DNA of 64,000 bases from assembly GCA_937879965.1 (NCBI GenBank), contig CALFMP010000007.1, forward strand, positions 156,688-220,687. The letters run 5' to 3'. How positions within the stretch are numbered: the stretch's first letter is position 1; every line of letters begins with the position of its first letter. A program made the translations under genes and the position numbers. Origin of the DNA: QKMZ01 sp012965515 (GTDB lineage Bacteria; Cyanobacteriota; Vampirovibrionia; Obscuribacterales; Obscuribacteraceae). Below the pieces are notes generated by a model. That model was not told where the DNA came from, ran no database searches, and was given only the letters and a program-made list of their open reading frames with translations. Below, in pieces: positions 1 to 8,657 of the stretch.

Positions 1-339
1 AGCAAGAACAAGCTGACAAAACAGTATCAAACCCTAGATCCGGTCAAGCTTTTGGCTGAGATCGAGAAGAGGCAAGAAACGCTATGGCACACCGCCAACG
101 CACCGCTTGAAGAACCTGCGCCGGAAAGCCCAGCAGAGGGTGATAGCGCAGTCTCTGCAAATTCAACGAAGCAGCCCGCGGTACGGAAACGGGGTCGGCC
201 GAGAAAGGCTGTAGCAAAGCTAAAAGCTGTGAAGAAACCTCGGCCGCAAACAGGAAAGTTAGGAGAACTAGGAGACCTCATTGATGATGAGATATCGCAC
301 CTGCTGGCTGAAAGACTCTGCAAGTATCTGCCCTTCTAG
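1..339 (+). CDS. Transposase/integrase C-terminus (partial, cut by window start)
   Basis: The frame is open from base 1 to a TAG at 337-339, so this is the 3' end of a gene beginning outside the window. The first residues (LTKQYQTLDPVKLLAEI) resemble the C-terminal tail of rve-type DDE transposases, which often read as QY..LNPV.L...I. The rest is Ala/Pro/Lys-rich with a GRPRK AT-hook-like stretch, so the tail is longer and more basic than usual. The assignment rests on a short stretch only, and the catalytic domain is not visible. No gene follows in the 240 bases before the efflux permease. Confidence 0.5.
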   Translation, partial: SKNKLTKQYQTLDPVKLLAEIEKRQETLWHTANAPLEEPAPESPAEGDSAVSANSTKQPAVRKRGRPRKAVAKLKAVKKPRPQTGKLGELGDLIDDEISHLLAERLCKYLPF

Positions 340-579
340 AGACAGCTGTTTCCGCCGCAGCCAACGAAACTGAGGCCGGCTGCGGCAAAACACCTGCCTC
401 ACAAAAATCAGGTACTAACGAAATTAGCTTGAGAAAGAGAAAAAACGCACGAGCTGCTGGTACGATTTTCAATGAGGCAAAGAGGTTGTAAGGGTTAGAA
501 AATTACGTGAGGCAACGCGGTGGCTGAAAAGGTTTCGCGACGCAGCACTCCCAGTTTCAACAATAGAAGAGGAATTCCT

Positions 580-3500
580 ATGTGGGTCGTAAGGCTGGCT
601 TTGAGCCGCCCGTACACGTTCGTCGTCATGGCGATCTTGATACTTATTCTCGGAATCGGGTCGGTTCGCACTATGCCTGTAGATATCTTCCCGGATATCA
701 ACATCCCAGTAATCAGCGTTATCTGGACGTACGGCGGAATGTCAGCCGAGGAGATGGAGCGCAGACTGACGATTTATAGTGAATACTCTCTTTCAGCAAA
801 CGTGAAAGACATCAAGGCAATCGAGTCACAAACGACCGACGGCGTTGGTGTTATCCGCCTATTCTTTCACCCCGGCGCAAACGTTGAATCGGCGATGGCG
901 CAAGCGACTGCAATTTCTCAAGGCATTTTGAAACGCATGCCTCCAGGCGTGCAACCGCCTATTATCTTGCGCTACACGGCATCATCAGTTCCTATAATCC
1001 AGTTGGCGTTGAGCAGTCAGACTCTCAATGAAGCTCAGCTCTATGACTACGGAATCTTCCGAATTAGACAGGCACTAGCAGTGGTGCAGGGTACAACTTT
1101 GCCGGCACCATATGGTGGCAAGGTCAGACAAATAATGATCGACATAGATCCGATGGCGTTGCAGTCCAAAGGTATTTCCCCACGCGAAGTAAATGATGCG
1201 ATCAATGCGCAAAACCTCGCGCTTCCTTCAGGAAAAGCCAAGATTGGAGATACTGATTACAGAGTTTTGCTCAACAACACGCCCGAAGTTATTCAATCAC
1301 TCAATGACTTACCGGTAAAAATGGTCAACGGGAAAGTAATCTTCATTCGTGATGTTGCACACGTGCGAGATGGCTTTGCTGTGCAGCAAAACGTAGTCAG
1401 AGCAGAAGGTTCGCGCTCGGTACTCGTTACGATTTTGAAAAATGGTGCAGTCTCAACTTTGGACATCGTGAACCAAATCAAAAGCTTGGTGCCGACATTG
1501 CAAGCGGCAGCACCGCCGGGAATGCGAATCGAGCAGCTATTCGATCAATCGCTATTCGTTAAGGCTGCCATCGACAATGTCGTCCATGAAGGAATTATTG
1601 CGGCATGTTTGACCGGCGCGATGATTCTACTCTTTCTCGGCAGCTGGAGAAGCACTCTGATTGTCTTGACTTCAATTCCGCTGTCAATCTTGAGTTCAAT
1701 CATTGCACTCGATGCATTGCACATGTCGCTCAACATTATGACCCTCGGAGGTTTGGCTCTCGCAATAGGAATTCTGGTCGATGACGCTACGGTTGAAATA
1801 GAAAACATCCATCGAAATATCGGATTAGGAAAAGACCTAAAAACTGCAATTCTGGATGGCGCAGAGCAAATCGCCGTTCCAACTTTTGTTGCGACTTCCG
1901 CAATCTGTATTGTGTTCTTGCCTGTCGTTCTCCTCGAGGGGCCGGCGCGATTTCTCTTCGTACCCTTTGCGCTTGCTGTAGTTTTCGCCGTTTTTGCATC
2001 GTATATCCTTTCGCGAACGCTCATTCCTGTGATGGTGAAATATTTGTTGAGAGCGGAGCTCGAAGCGCATTCTCATACAAAAGGCTCGAATGCATTTGAA
2101 AGATTTCACGGATGGTTTAACGACAGATTTGATGCATTGCGCCGAGTGTATATGGCTAGTTTGCGTTGGTCTCTAGATTCGCCCGGAGCAGTTGTTGGGC
2201 TTGCCTCGTTAATATTGATCTCGGGCGCGGTGCTGCTTCCTTTCATTGGACGGGATTTCTTTCCGATTGTTGACGCAGGACAATTCCGATTGCACGTAAA
2301 AGCACAAAGTGGCACCAGAATCGAAAAGACTGAGCGGATTTTCAGCGAAGTAGAAGCAGAGATTCGCAAGGTAATCCCCAGGGAAGAAATTGCTCTGCTT
2401 ATAGACAATATCGGCATGCCTGCAGAGTCTTTCAACCTGGCATTCGGCGATAGCGCGACCATTGGCACGGCGGATGGTGAAATACTCGTTTCGCTGCAAC
2501 ATCACCGTAGTCACTCAACACCGGAATATATGAGACTTGTGAGAAACGCGCTCACAACGAAGTTTCCCAATCTGGCTTTCTACTATCAACCAGCCGACAT
2601 CGTCAATCAGATTCTCAGCTTTGGATTGCCAGCGCCAATCAACATTCGCGTTGCGGGATACAACAAAGGCGAAAATCTGAAGCTTGCCAAAGAGATTATC
2701 GAAAAGGTGCGTAAGATTCCAGGAGCTGTTGATGTTCATTTGCATCAAGAGGTCGATGCACCACAATTGAAACTCAATGTAGATCGTGCACGTGCAGCGC
2801 GTTTCGGACTTACTCAGCGCGATGTAGCCAATGATGTTTTGGTATCACTGAGTTCGAACACGCAAGTAACGCCAAATTATTGGGTTGATCCCGCGACCGG
2901 AATTCAATATTTCCTGGCAGTGCAAACTCCGCAGTACAAGGTCGATTCGGTGAGTTCGATTTTGAAAACACCACTTTCGACAAAGGGTCTAACTCAGCAG
3001 GCAGAGTTCTTAGGCAACATAGCCACCATCGAGCATGCATCAGGCGTGGGCACCATCAATCACTACAACATCCAACCGGTTTATGACATTTACGCAAATG
3101 TGCAAACAAGAGATCTTGGTGGTGTCGCACAGGATATCCAAAAGATTTTGGATGAGTACAAACCACAGATGAAGCCCGGCAATCAAATCTTCTTGCGCGG
3201 TCTTGTCGAAAACATGGATGGCGCTTTCCTGAAGCTGGGCATCGGCTTTCTCGGTGCCATCGTCCTGGTTTATCTTTTGATGGTTGTGAATTTCCAAAGC
3301 TGGACAGACCCGCTCATCATCATCACAGCGCTTCCAGGTGCGTTCGCAGGCATTGTCTGGATGCTGTTCATGACCACCACAACATTCAACGTACCTTCGC
3401 TCATGGGCGCAATCATGAGCATTGGCGTCGCGACGGCAAACAGTATTCTCATGATCACATTTGCAAATGAAAAACTCTCCGAAGGATTGGATGTGCGCTC

Positions 3501-3756
3501 TGCTGCACTAGAGGCAGGAAAAACGCGCTTGCGCCCCGTCATGATGACTGCGTTAGCAATGATCATTGGGATGATCCCGATGTCGTTGGGCTGGGGAGAG
3601 GGCGGCGAGCAAAATGCACCGCTAGGGCGGGCGGTAATAGGAGGGCTTTCGATGGCAACTCTCTTCACTCTCTTTTTCGTACCAGTTATTTTCAGCCTGA
3701 TACGCAAGAAGCTGCAACCCAGCCGTGTTCCGCAGACTTTAGAGATCACAACGTAA
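580..3756 (+). CDS. RND-family efflux permease (AcrB/HAE1-like)
   Basis: Inner-membrane proton-driven exporter of the resistance-nodulation-division superfamily, about 1058 residues, the usual length. It begins MWVVRLALSRPYTFVV and continues through the porter-domain pattern (DIFPDINIPV, ESQTTDGVGVI). TM4 carries the conserved Asp pair in GILVDDATVEIEN. The C-terminal half repeats the fold (GVATANSILMITFANE). The open frame runs upstream to a GTG at 520, but the ATG at 580 has an AGAGGA box 6 nt before it and matches family N-termini, so I use 580. The partner adaptor follows at 3997; the usual order is adaptor first. No outer-membrane TolC-like gene is present in the window. Substrate unknown. 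Confidence 0.93.
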   Translation: MWVVRLALSRPYTFVVMAILILILGIGSVRTMPVDIFPDINIPVISVIWTYGGMSAEEMERRLTIYSEYSLSANVKDIKAIESQTTDGVGVIRLFFHPGANVESAMAQATAISQGILKRMPPGVQPPIILRYTASSVPIIQLALSSQTLNEAQLYDYGIFRIRQALAVVQGTTLPAPYGGKVRQIMIDIDPMALQSKGISPREVNDAINAQNLALPSGKAKIGDTDYRVLLNNTPEVIQSLNDLPVKMVNGKVIFIRDVAHVRDGFAVQQNVVRAEGSRSVLVTILKNGAVSTLDIVNQIKSLVPTLQAAAPPGMRIEQLFDQSLFVKAAIDNVVHEGIIAACLTGAMILLFLGSWRSTLIVLTSIPLSILSSIIALDALHMSLNIMTLGGLALAIGILVDDATVEIENIHRNIGLGKDLKTAILDGAEQIAVPTFVATSAICIVFLPVVLLEGPARFLFVPFALAVVFAVFASYILSRTLIPVMVKYLLRAELEAHSHTKGSNAFERFHGWFNDRFDALRRVYMASLRWSLDSPGAVVGLASLILISGAVLLPFIGRDFFPIVDAGQFRLHVKAQSGTRIEKTERIFSEVEAEIRKVIPREEIALLIDNIGMPAESFNLAFGDSATIGTADGEILVSLQHHRSHSTPEYMRLVRNALTTKFPNLAFYYQPADIVNQILSFGLPAPINIRVAGYNKGENLKLAKEIIEKVRKIPGAVDVHLHQEVDAPQLKLNVDRARAARFGLTQRDVANDVLVSLSSNTQVTPNYWVDPATGIQYFLAVQTPQYKVDSVSSILKTPLSTKGLTQQAEFLGNIATIEHASGVGTINHYNIQPVYDIYANVQTRDLGGVAQDIQKILDEYKPQMKPGNQIFLRGLVENMDGAFLKLGIGFLGAIVLVYLLMVVNFQSWTDPLIIITALPGAFAGIVWMLFMTTTTFNVPSLMGAIMSIGVATANSILMITFANEKLSEGLDVRSAALEAGKTRLRPVMMTALAMIIGMIPMSLGWGEGGEQNAPLGRAVIGGLSMATLFTLFFVPVIFSLIRKKLQPSRVPQTLEITT

Positions 3757-3844
3757 AAACAAACTGAAGGTATCTTCAAAGTAACTTGGAATGGAGAAAA
3801 ACCCTTGAAAGCCTTGAATTTGATTAATTTGCGGGCAAAAGCCA

Positions 3845-3876
3845 TTGACGAATTAGACCGACCGGTCTAATCTATA
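3845..3876 (+). promoter_or_regulatory. Promoter with TetR-type palindromic operator
   Basis: A TTGACG -35-like box (3845-3850) is followed after 17 nt by TAATCT (3868-3873). The spacer holds an inverted repeat with 8-bp arms, ATTAGACC (3852-3859) and GGTCTAAT (3864-3871), separated by GACC. Palindromes of the TAGACCGACCGGTCTA type are typical sites for TetR/AcrR repressors of efflux genes. A bound repressor would cover the promoter and control the adaptor gene at 3997 separately from the permease. No TetR gene lies in the window. Confidence 0.6.
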
Positions 3877-3996
3877 GAAAGCGACATACCCACATCAAAT
3901 TGCTGCGGCAAAAGCCGCCTTCAAACTGCCGGTAAAAACATCCGGCCGTTGATTTGATGCCCGCATCCGTAAGACGGAAAAACTGGAGTCCTAGGC

Positions 3997-5409
3997 ATGG
4001 TTGAACAAACAATTCAAAAACCTACGAAAGAGATAGCTTCGCCGGGGGCTATGCGCGAAGCCCGAAAAGCGACAGGTTTCGCAAGACTGATTGGCGTTTC
4101 AGGCGTCATCATGTCCCTGGCTCTGCCCATTGGCGTGATACCGAGAATCATGCAAGGACAGCAGTTAAACGAAAGTCACAAAAAAATTGTCGAGCAACTT
4201 CCACAGGTTTCGGTGACAAAGGTTCGCCCAGCACCTGCAGTAACGCAATTAAGTTTGCCAGGCACGATTGAAGCGATTGTTGACACTGACATTTTTGCGC
4301 GCAGCAGCGGATATGTTCAAGAACGATTTGCAGACATTGGCGATCGCGTTGCCGCCGGGCAATTGCTTGCTAAGTTGCAAACGCCAGAAGTTGACGCAAG
4401 CGAACAAGAAGCGCAAGCTCAGGTGCTTACATCCATTGCCGCAAAGGCACAGAGCGAGGCAGACAGAGATCGCGCCCGCGCCGATCTTAGCGCCGCAATC
4501 GCCCAAGTTTCGCAAGCAAAAGCTGCGTTAATCGAAGCAGAAAGCGATCAAAAGTTTGCTCTCTCGACTTACCAGCGCTGGAAGAGCCTGGGTAACGAAG
4601 GTGCCGTCTCGTGGCAGGATGTTGATGAGAAAGAAAATCGGTACAAGACGACAACCGCGGCGCGCCAGGCGGCACTGGAGAAAGTTGCTGCAGCAGAATC
4701 AAACGTGGTTGCTGCTCGCGCGAAAGTAAAAGCGGAAAGTGCAACGGTTGATCTCAGTTCTGCAAACGTACTTGCGTCGAAAGCACGCGCCACCAAATCC
4801 AGTACCGAAAGATCATTTCAAAACGTCACCAGTCCATTTGCTGGAATTATCACAGAGCGCAATGCCGACACCGGAATGCTGGTAACCTCGGGCAGCGAGA
4901 ATTCGAAAACGACGCTGTTCAAAATAGCCAGAGTCGATACAGTGAAGGTATACATCGACGTTCCGCAATATGTTTCGGCCGGCATCAAAAATGGTCAGCC
5001 AGTGAAAGTGAATTTGAAAGAGTTTCCCAACAGAGAATTCACTGGAACCGTTGCAAGAACGTCCGTGGCACTCGATCCGGCATCTCGCACTTTGCGCACC
5101 GAGATTCACATTGCAAATAAAGATCTCGTGTTGGCACCAGGCATGTATGCCGATGTGAACATTTCCGTTCCCACAACGGCGCAGGCATATCTGATACCAG
5201 CGAATTCGCTCATATCTTCAAGCGAGGGGCAACGGGTGCTTACGCTTGCAGCAGACAATACCGTGCACTTCAAGAAAATCCAACTCGGGCATGATTTAGG
5301 CACGGACATCGAAGTCGTTGGCGGGCTCGCTGGAAGCGAATCGCTGGTAGTCAATCCACAAGATACGCTTGCCGAAGGCGTGAAAGTTGCAACCGAGCAG
5401 AAGAAGTAG
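3997..5409 (+). CDS. RND efflux periplasmic adaptor (membrane-fusion protein, HlyD-like)
   Basis: 470-residue adaptor expected to link the RND permease to an outer-membrane channel. It has an N-terminal membrane anchor (residues about 25-50), a biotinyl-lipoyl-like first half (SSGYVQERFADIGDRV), a long Ala/Gln/Glu-rich alpha-hairpin coiled coil (about 130-265), the second lipoyl half (VTSPFAGIITERNADTG) and a beta-barrel with the VYIDVPQYV..GIKNGQPV pattern. The ATG at 3997 is the first of the frame and has only a weak upstream purine stretch. It lies 240 bases after the permease and has its own likely promoter containing a TetR-type palindrome, so the pair may be regulated separately. Confidence 0.92.
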   Translation: MVEQTIQKPTKEIASPGAMREARKATGFARLIGVSGVIMSLALPIGVIPRIMQGQQLNESHKKIVEQLPQVSVTKVRPAPAVTQLSLPGTIEAIVDTDIFARSSGYVQERFADIGDRVAAGQLLAKLQTPEVDASEQEAQAQVLTSIAAKAQSEADRDRARADLSAAIAQVSQAKAALIEAESDQKFALSTYQRWKSLGNEGAVSWQDVDEKENRYKTTTAARQAALEKVAAAESNVVAARAKVKAESATVDLSSANVLASKARATKSSTERSFQNVTSPFAGIITERNADTGMLVTSGSENSKTTLFKIARVDTVKVYIDVPQYVSAGIKNGQPVKVNLKEFPNREFTGTVARTSVALDPASRTLRTEIHIANKDLVLAPGMYADVNISVPTTAQAYLIPANSLISSSEGQRVLTLAADNTVHFKKIQLGHDLGTDIEVVGGLAGSESLVVNPQDTLAEGVKVATEQKK

Positions 5410-5635
5410 ATCGCAATCTATGAAAGCTGACCGTTTGCTGGAGTCGACGAGATTTGCTTCTGGGCAATGCCCTACATAGGTCAGAAAAGACCTTTATCTA
5501 TTAGGCAAATCAGACAAAACTCTGTTAAGCCGCGCCAGTTGTGCGTTATCAGGCTCAAGCATCGCCCCTTGCAGGTTTCACCAGCCTGAGACGGCTCTAA
5601 GCAACGGCTCCGCGTTACAAAGTGGGCAGCAAAAA

Positions 5636-5663
5636 TTGACTCCCGCCGCAATCCCACCATAAT
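5636..5663 (+). promoter_or_regulatory. Promoter of the Cys/Met gene leader
   Basis: TTGACT (5636-5641), a 16-nt spacer and CATAAT (5658-5663) form a good vegetative-type promoter. Transcription would start near 5670 and give a leader of roughly 170 nt before the ATG at 5839. Confidence 0.55.
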
Positions 5664-5669
5664 GGGGGC

Positions 5670-5786
5670 ATGTTGAATCGCTGGACCACAACTATGGTAA
5701 TGCCGATGCCCTCCGGGAGGGGGGTGCCATTGCCACACGCGAGAATGTCTAGCTAACAAGTAGCTCACCCGAATAAGTGTTGCAAT
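5670..5786 (+). promoter_or_regulatory. Structured 5' leader, candidate riboswitch/attenuator
   Basis: This leader lies between a promoter and a terminator that abuts the ribosome-binding site. The segment CATTGCCACAC (5728-5738) can pair with TGGTAATG upstream (5695-5702), enclosing a CCCTCC/GGAGGG hairpin. Alternatively it can pair with GTGTTGCAATG (5777-5787), with one mismatch. The second helix encloses a small AGCTA-ACAAG-TAGCT hairpin (5751-5765) and reaches the first base of the terminator stem. Mutually exclusive helices of this kind are typical of ligand-sensing leaders. I could not match it to the SAM-I, SAM-II, T-box or cobalamin consensus. A SAM- or Met-related ligand is only inferred from the gene downstream. 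Confidence 0.5.
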
Positions 5787-5825
5787 GCCCTCTCTTCCGA
5801 TGCGGAAGAAGGGGCTTTTTGTTTT
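5787..5825 (+). terminator. Intrinsic terminator in the leader, upstream of the start codon
   Basis: A 13-bp stem (GCCCTCTCTTCCG with CGGAAGAAGGGGC, one imperfect step) with an ATG loop is followed by TTTTTGTTTT. It ends just before the GGAGG ribosome-binding site (5826-5830), so it would block the downstream gene unless read through. This makes it an expression platform rather than the end of the adaptor gene, which stops 380 bases earlier. Confidence 0.75.
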
Positions 5826-5838
5826 GGAGGTTTTTTCA

Positions 5839-7059
5839 ATGTCACAAGTCAAATCCACTACTGAATCCCAAGAGTACTGTTTTGCCACAAAGGCAATTCA
5901 CGAAGGACAAGAAGCCGACCCGACCACGGGCGCGCTGATCACGCCGATTTATCAAACATCCACTTTTGTTCTAGAAGAACTGGGCGTCAACAAAGGCTAC
6001 CAGTACGCACGCACTCACAATCCCACCCGTAGCGCACTTGAAGAATGCCTTGCTTCTTTGGAAAACGCTAAATATTGCTTGGCTTCGGCTTCTGGGTTGT
6101 CGGCAGCCGCCACAGTGATAAACCTTCTCTCCGCCGGCGATCACGTCATTGTCGGGGAGGATGTGTACGGTGGCGTGTACCGCCTGTTTGAAAAAGTATT
6201 CTCCAGATATGGGCTGACCTTCACCTACATCGACGGCAAGGACATCAATGCAATCGAGAGCGCCATCACTCCGCAGACAAAATTGGTTTGGCTTGAATCC
6301 CCGACAAACCCGCTGTTGCGCCTTGCAGATTTGAGAAAAGTCGGCGAACTAACAAAATCGCGAGGTTTGATATTTGCAGTAGACAATACATTTGCCACCC
6401 CTTATTTCCAGCGTCCAATTGAACTCGGCGCCGATGTTGTTATCCACAGCACCACGAAATACATCTCCGGACATAGCGATATCATTGGTGGTGCTATCAT
6501 CACGTCCAATGATGAGCTGTACGAAGTCCTCAAATTCCACAACAATGCAGTTGGTGCCGTGCCTGGCCCGCTCGATTGTTTCTTGGCGCTCAGAGGCGTG
6601 AAAACACTCGCGCTGCGCATGAAAGAGCATCAAAACAATGCCTTTGCAGTCGCGCGTTTCTTAGAACAACACCCCGGTGTGGAATCAGTTTTCTACCCAG
6701 GCTTGACCAGCCACCCACAACACGAACTTGCTTCCGAGCAAATGAAAGGTTTCGGCGGAGTCGTGGCATGCGTCGTCAAAGGCGGCATTGATGCCGCAAG
6801 AGATGTCGTAAGCAACACAAAACTGTTCCAGCTTGCAGAAAGTCTCGGCGGTGTGAAGTCACTGATTTGCCATCCCGCTTCCATGACCCACGCACCAATT
6901 CCAAAAGAAGTACGCGAACCCTTAGGCATCGTTGACGGACTGATCAGACTCTCCGTCGGCATCGAAGAATCAACAGATCTAATCAAAGATCTCGACACTG
7001 TCTTGCCGAAATCAAAGTCATTCGCCGTCTCTAAGGAAAGAGAATTAGTGACAGCGTAA
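5839..7059 (+). CDS. Trans-sulfuration PLP enzyme (cystathionine gamma-synthase/gamma-lyase/O-acetylhomoserine sulfhydrylase family)
   Basis: Cytosolic enzyme of the Cys/Met metabolism PLP-dependent family, about 406 residues. Family landmarks are YQTSTF near residue 40, YARTHNPTR, SGLSAAA, the aspartate region AVDNTFATPY, and the PLP-binding lysine in HSTTKYISGHSD (about residue 207). Near the C-terminus SLGGVKSLICHPASMTH and IRLSVGIE are present. The substrate-defining residues do not let me choose between gamma-synthase, gamma-lyase and sulfhydrylase. An in-frame ATG at 5785 lies inside the terminator stem; the ATG at 5839, 8 nt after GGAGG, is the real start. A structured leader suggests end-product control. 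Aspartokinase follows, which fits aspartate-family amino-acid supply. Confidence 0.92.
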   Translation: MSQVKSTTESQEYCFATKAIHEGQEADPTTGALITPIYQTSTFVLEELGVNKGYQYARTHNPTRSALEECLASLENAKYCLASASGLSAAATVINLLSAGDHVIVGEDVYGGVYRLFEKVFSRYGLTFTYIDGKDINAIESAITPQTKLVWLESPTNPLLRLADLRKVGELTKSRGLIFAVDNTFATPYFQRPIELGADVVIHSTTKYISGHSDIIGGAIITSNDELYEVLKFHNNAVGAVPGPLDCFLALRGVKTLALRMKEHQNNAFAVARFLEQHPGVESVFYPGLTSHPQHELASEQMKGFGGVVACVVKGGIDAARDVVSNTKLFQLAESLGGVKSLICHPASMTHAPIPKEVREPLGIVDGLIRLSVGIEESTDLIKDLDTVLPKSKSFAVSKERELVTA

Positions 7060-7253
7060 CACTGGGACCACCGGCAAGCGTCGCCTGAAAGCGTGGGGGC
7101 GCGTTGCACGCGCCCGATTGAAACCTGTGAGCGCCGGCATCGCGCCGGCTCCTACTGAAACCGCCGGCATCACGCCGGCTTCTCAAAACCGTAGGGGCGA
7201 TGCCATGCATCGCCCGGTCAAGGAATCAACTTCAAAGAGAAACGGAGTCAATT
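7060..7253. repeat. Cluster of GC-rich palindromic repeats before lysC
   Basis: The spacer contains a perfect 8-bp hairpin GGGCGCGT/ACGCGCCC (7097-7115), two CGCCGGCATC(G/A)CGCCGGCT units (about 7133-7180) and GTAGGGGCGATGCCATGCAT (7191-7210, continuing to CGCCC at 7215). Similar units occur at 8540-8633 and 63969-63992. They look like intergenic REP-type elements rather than a regulatory RNA, and I saw no lysine riboswitch core. Confidence 0.6.
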
Positions 7254-8519
7254 ATGAACGACATCAAGGTCCTTAAATTCGGCGGCTCGTCCGTGAAAAA
7301 CATCGGACGCATCGAGCACGTCGCCGACATCATCGCAAGCTACAAGCCAGATCCGGTTGTTGTCGTTGTTTCTGCCATGGGTGATACAACCGATCACTTG
7401 CTTGGTCTGGCAAGACAATGCACGAAGAATCCAGACCAACGAGAATTGGATTTGCTGCTTTCGACTGGAGAACAAGTTTCAATTGTTCTTTTGAGTCTAA
7501 TCCTGAAGCGAAAAGGTCTGACAGCGAAATCTTTGACTGGACAACAGGCGGGAATCAGTACCACTGACGACCACGGATCGGCAAGAATCCTCGACATCGA
7601 CAGCGAATTGATCAAAAAAGAACTTCTCGAGAACGATGTTATTGTCGTCGCCGGATTCCAGGGAGTTACTGACGAAGGTCAAATAACAACGCTTGGACGC
7701 GGTGGTTCTGATACCACGGCGGTGGCACTTGCCACTGCGCTCAATGCAAAGGAATGCGACATTTACACAGACGTGGATGGTGTTTTCACCGCAGATCCAA
7801 ATGCGATCAAAGAAGCGGTGCCTCTAAAAGAAATCCCATATGCACAATGTGTCACTCTCGCCAAAAATGGTGCACAGGTTATCCACCCGCGCGCAGTTGA
7901 GCTTGGCGAGCAATATGACGTCGTTGTCCGCGTAAGAAACACATTCAATCCCTCGAACAGAGGAACCGAAATCAAAGGAGAAAACGAAGTGGAAAGACGA
8001 AAACAATTTTGCGGCGTCGCCGTGGATTCGAAACAAGGATTTATCTCAATCTCGAAATCGGAAGACAGTTTCAACCTCCTAAGAGAAATCACTGAATGCA
8101 TCAATGAGTGCGGTATTTCAGTCGAACATATTCGCAAGTCAAACTCAATTGAAAATGGTGCTAAATGCGCCACCATACAAATTTGCTTTCAGTACAAAGA
8201 CGAAGACAGAGTAAGCGATGCTATATCAGCGCTCTGCCAGAAACATGCGGACTTGCGCGTGTGCTCCGAGTTGGACCTCTGCAAAGTCACCCTCGTCGGC
8301 TGCGACGAATTCGGCAACGCGCCAGCATCGGTTCGGGCAATCGGTTGCCTGGAGTCAAACGGCATCGAGGTCAAATCAGTGCGCACCGGAGATCTGGCAA
8401 TTTCATGCCTCGTCGAAAAATCGAACGCACAGAAAGCAGCAAGATTGATTCATGAAGAGTTCGACCTTTCGAACGACTTCGACTCGACTACAAGTGACGA
8501 GCTGTGCTTGATTGCATAG
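7254..8519 (+). CDS. lysC: Aspartokinase
   Basis: Phosphorylates L-aspartate, the first step to Lys, Thr and Met. The 421-residue protein starts VLKFGGSSVKN (catalytic lysine in the KFGG motif) and has LLSTGEQVSI. It also has the nucleotide/substrate loop TTLGRGGSDTTAVALA and the DIYTDVDGVFTADPN block of the amino-acid kinase fold. Two ACT domains follow (from about residue 265; GISVEHIRKSNS and NGIEVKSVRTGD), as in feedback-regulated monofunctional enzymes. The frame opens at 7200, but the ATG at 7254 has a GGAG box and matches family N-termini. GC-rich repeats flank it on both sides. Confidence 0.95.
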   Translation: MNDIKVLKFGGSSVKNIGRIEHVADIIASYKPDPVVVVVSAMGDTTDHLLGLARQCTKNPDQRELDLLLSTGEQVSIVLLSLILKRKGLTAKSLTGQQAGISTTDDHGSARILDIDSELIKKELLENDVIVVAGFQGVTDEGQITTLGRGGSDTTAVALATALNAKECDIYTDVDGVFTADPNAIKEAVPLKEIPYAQCVTLAKNGAQVIHPRAVELGEQYDVVVRVRNTFNPSNRGTEIKGENEVERRKQFCGVAVDSKQGFISISKSEDSFNLLREITECINECGISVEHIRKSNSIENGAKCATIQICFQYKDEDRVSDAISALCQKHADLRVCSELDLCKVTLVGCDEFGNAPASVRAIGCLESNGIEVKSVRTGDLAISCLVEKSNAQKAARLIHEEFDLSNDFDSTTSDELCLIA

Positions 8520-8534
8520 GGAAGCAGGCGAGCG

Positions 8535-8640
8535 GCTGCAAAGGCCGGAGCGCCGGCTTCCAGCCGGCACTAAATGCCGCCAGGATGGCGGCGCTCCCAG
8601 TTAAAACCGGGCGACGCATGGCGGCGCCCCTACAGTAAAG
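8535..8640. repeat. GC-rich palindromic repeats after lysC
   Basis: GCGCCGGCTTCCAGCCGGC is an imperfect hairpin, TGCCGCCAGGATGGCGGCG another, and GGGCGACGCATGGCGGCGCC (8609-8628, continuing to CCTAC at 8633) is the inverse of the unit at 7191-7215. Together they may act as a transcript end between lysC and the convergent gene at 8658-9185. Confidence 0.5.
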
Positions 8641-8657
8641 ACGCCTGCAATGCGCAG

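Noticed and set aside
3270..3845. Long minus-strand frame (191 codons) opposite the RND permease 3' end
   Set aside because: It is antisense to a clearly coding frame, has no family pattern, and arises from codon bias of the permease gene.
5481..5888. Minus-strand 135-codon frame across the Cys/Met leader
   Set aside because: It covers the promoter, leader and terminator on the other strand and its product has no recognisable features.
7060..7253. Lysine riboswitch upstream of lysC
   Set aside because: The spacer consists of GC-rich palindromic repeats and shows no lysine-riboswitch core or terminator next to the start codon.
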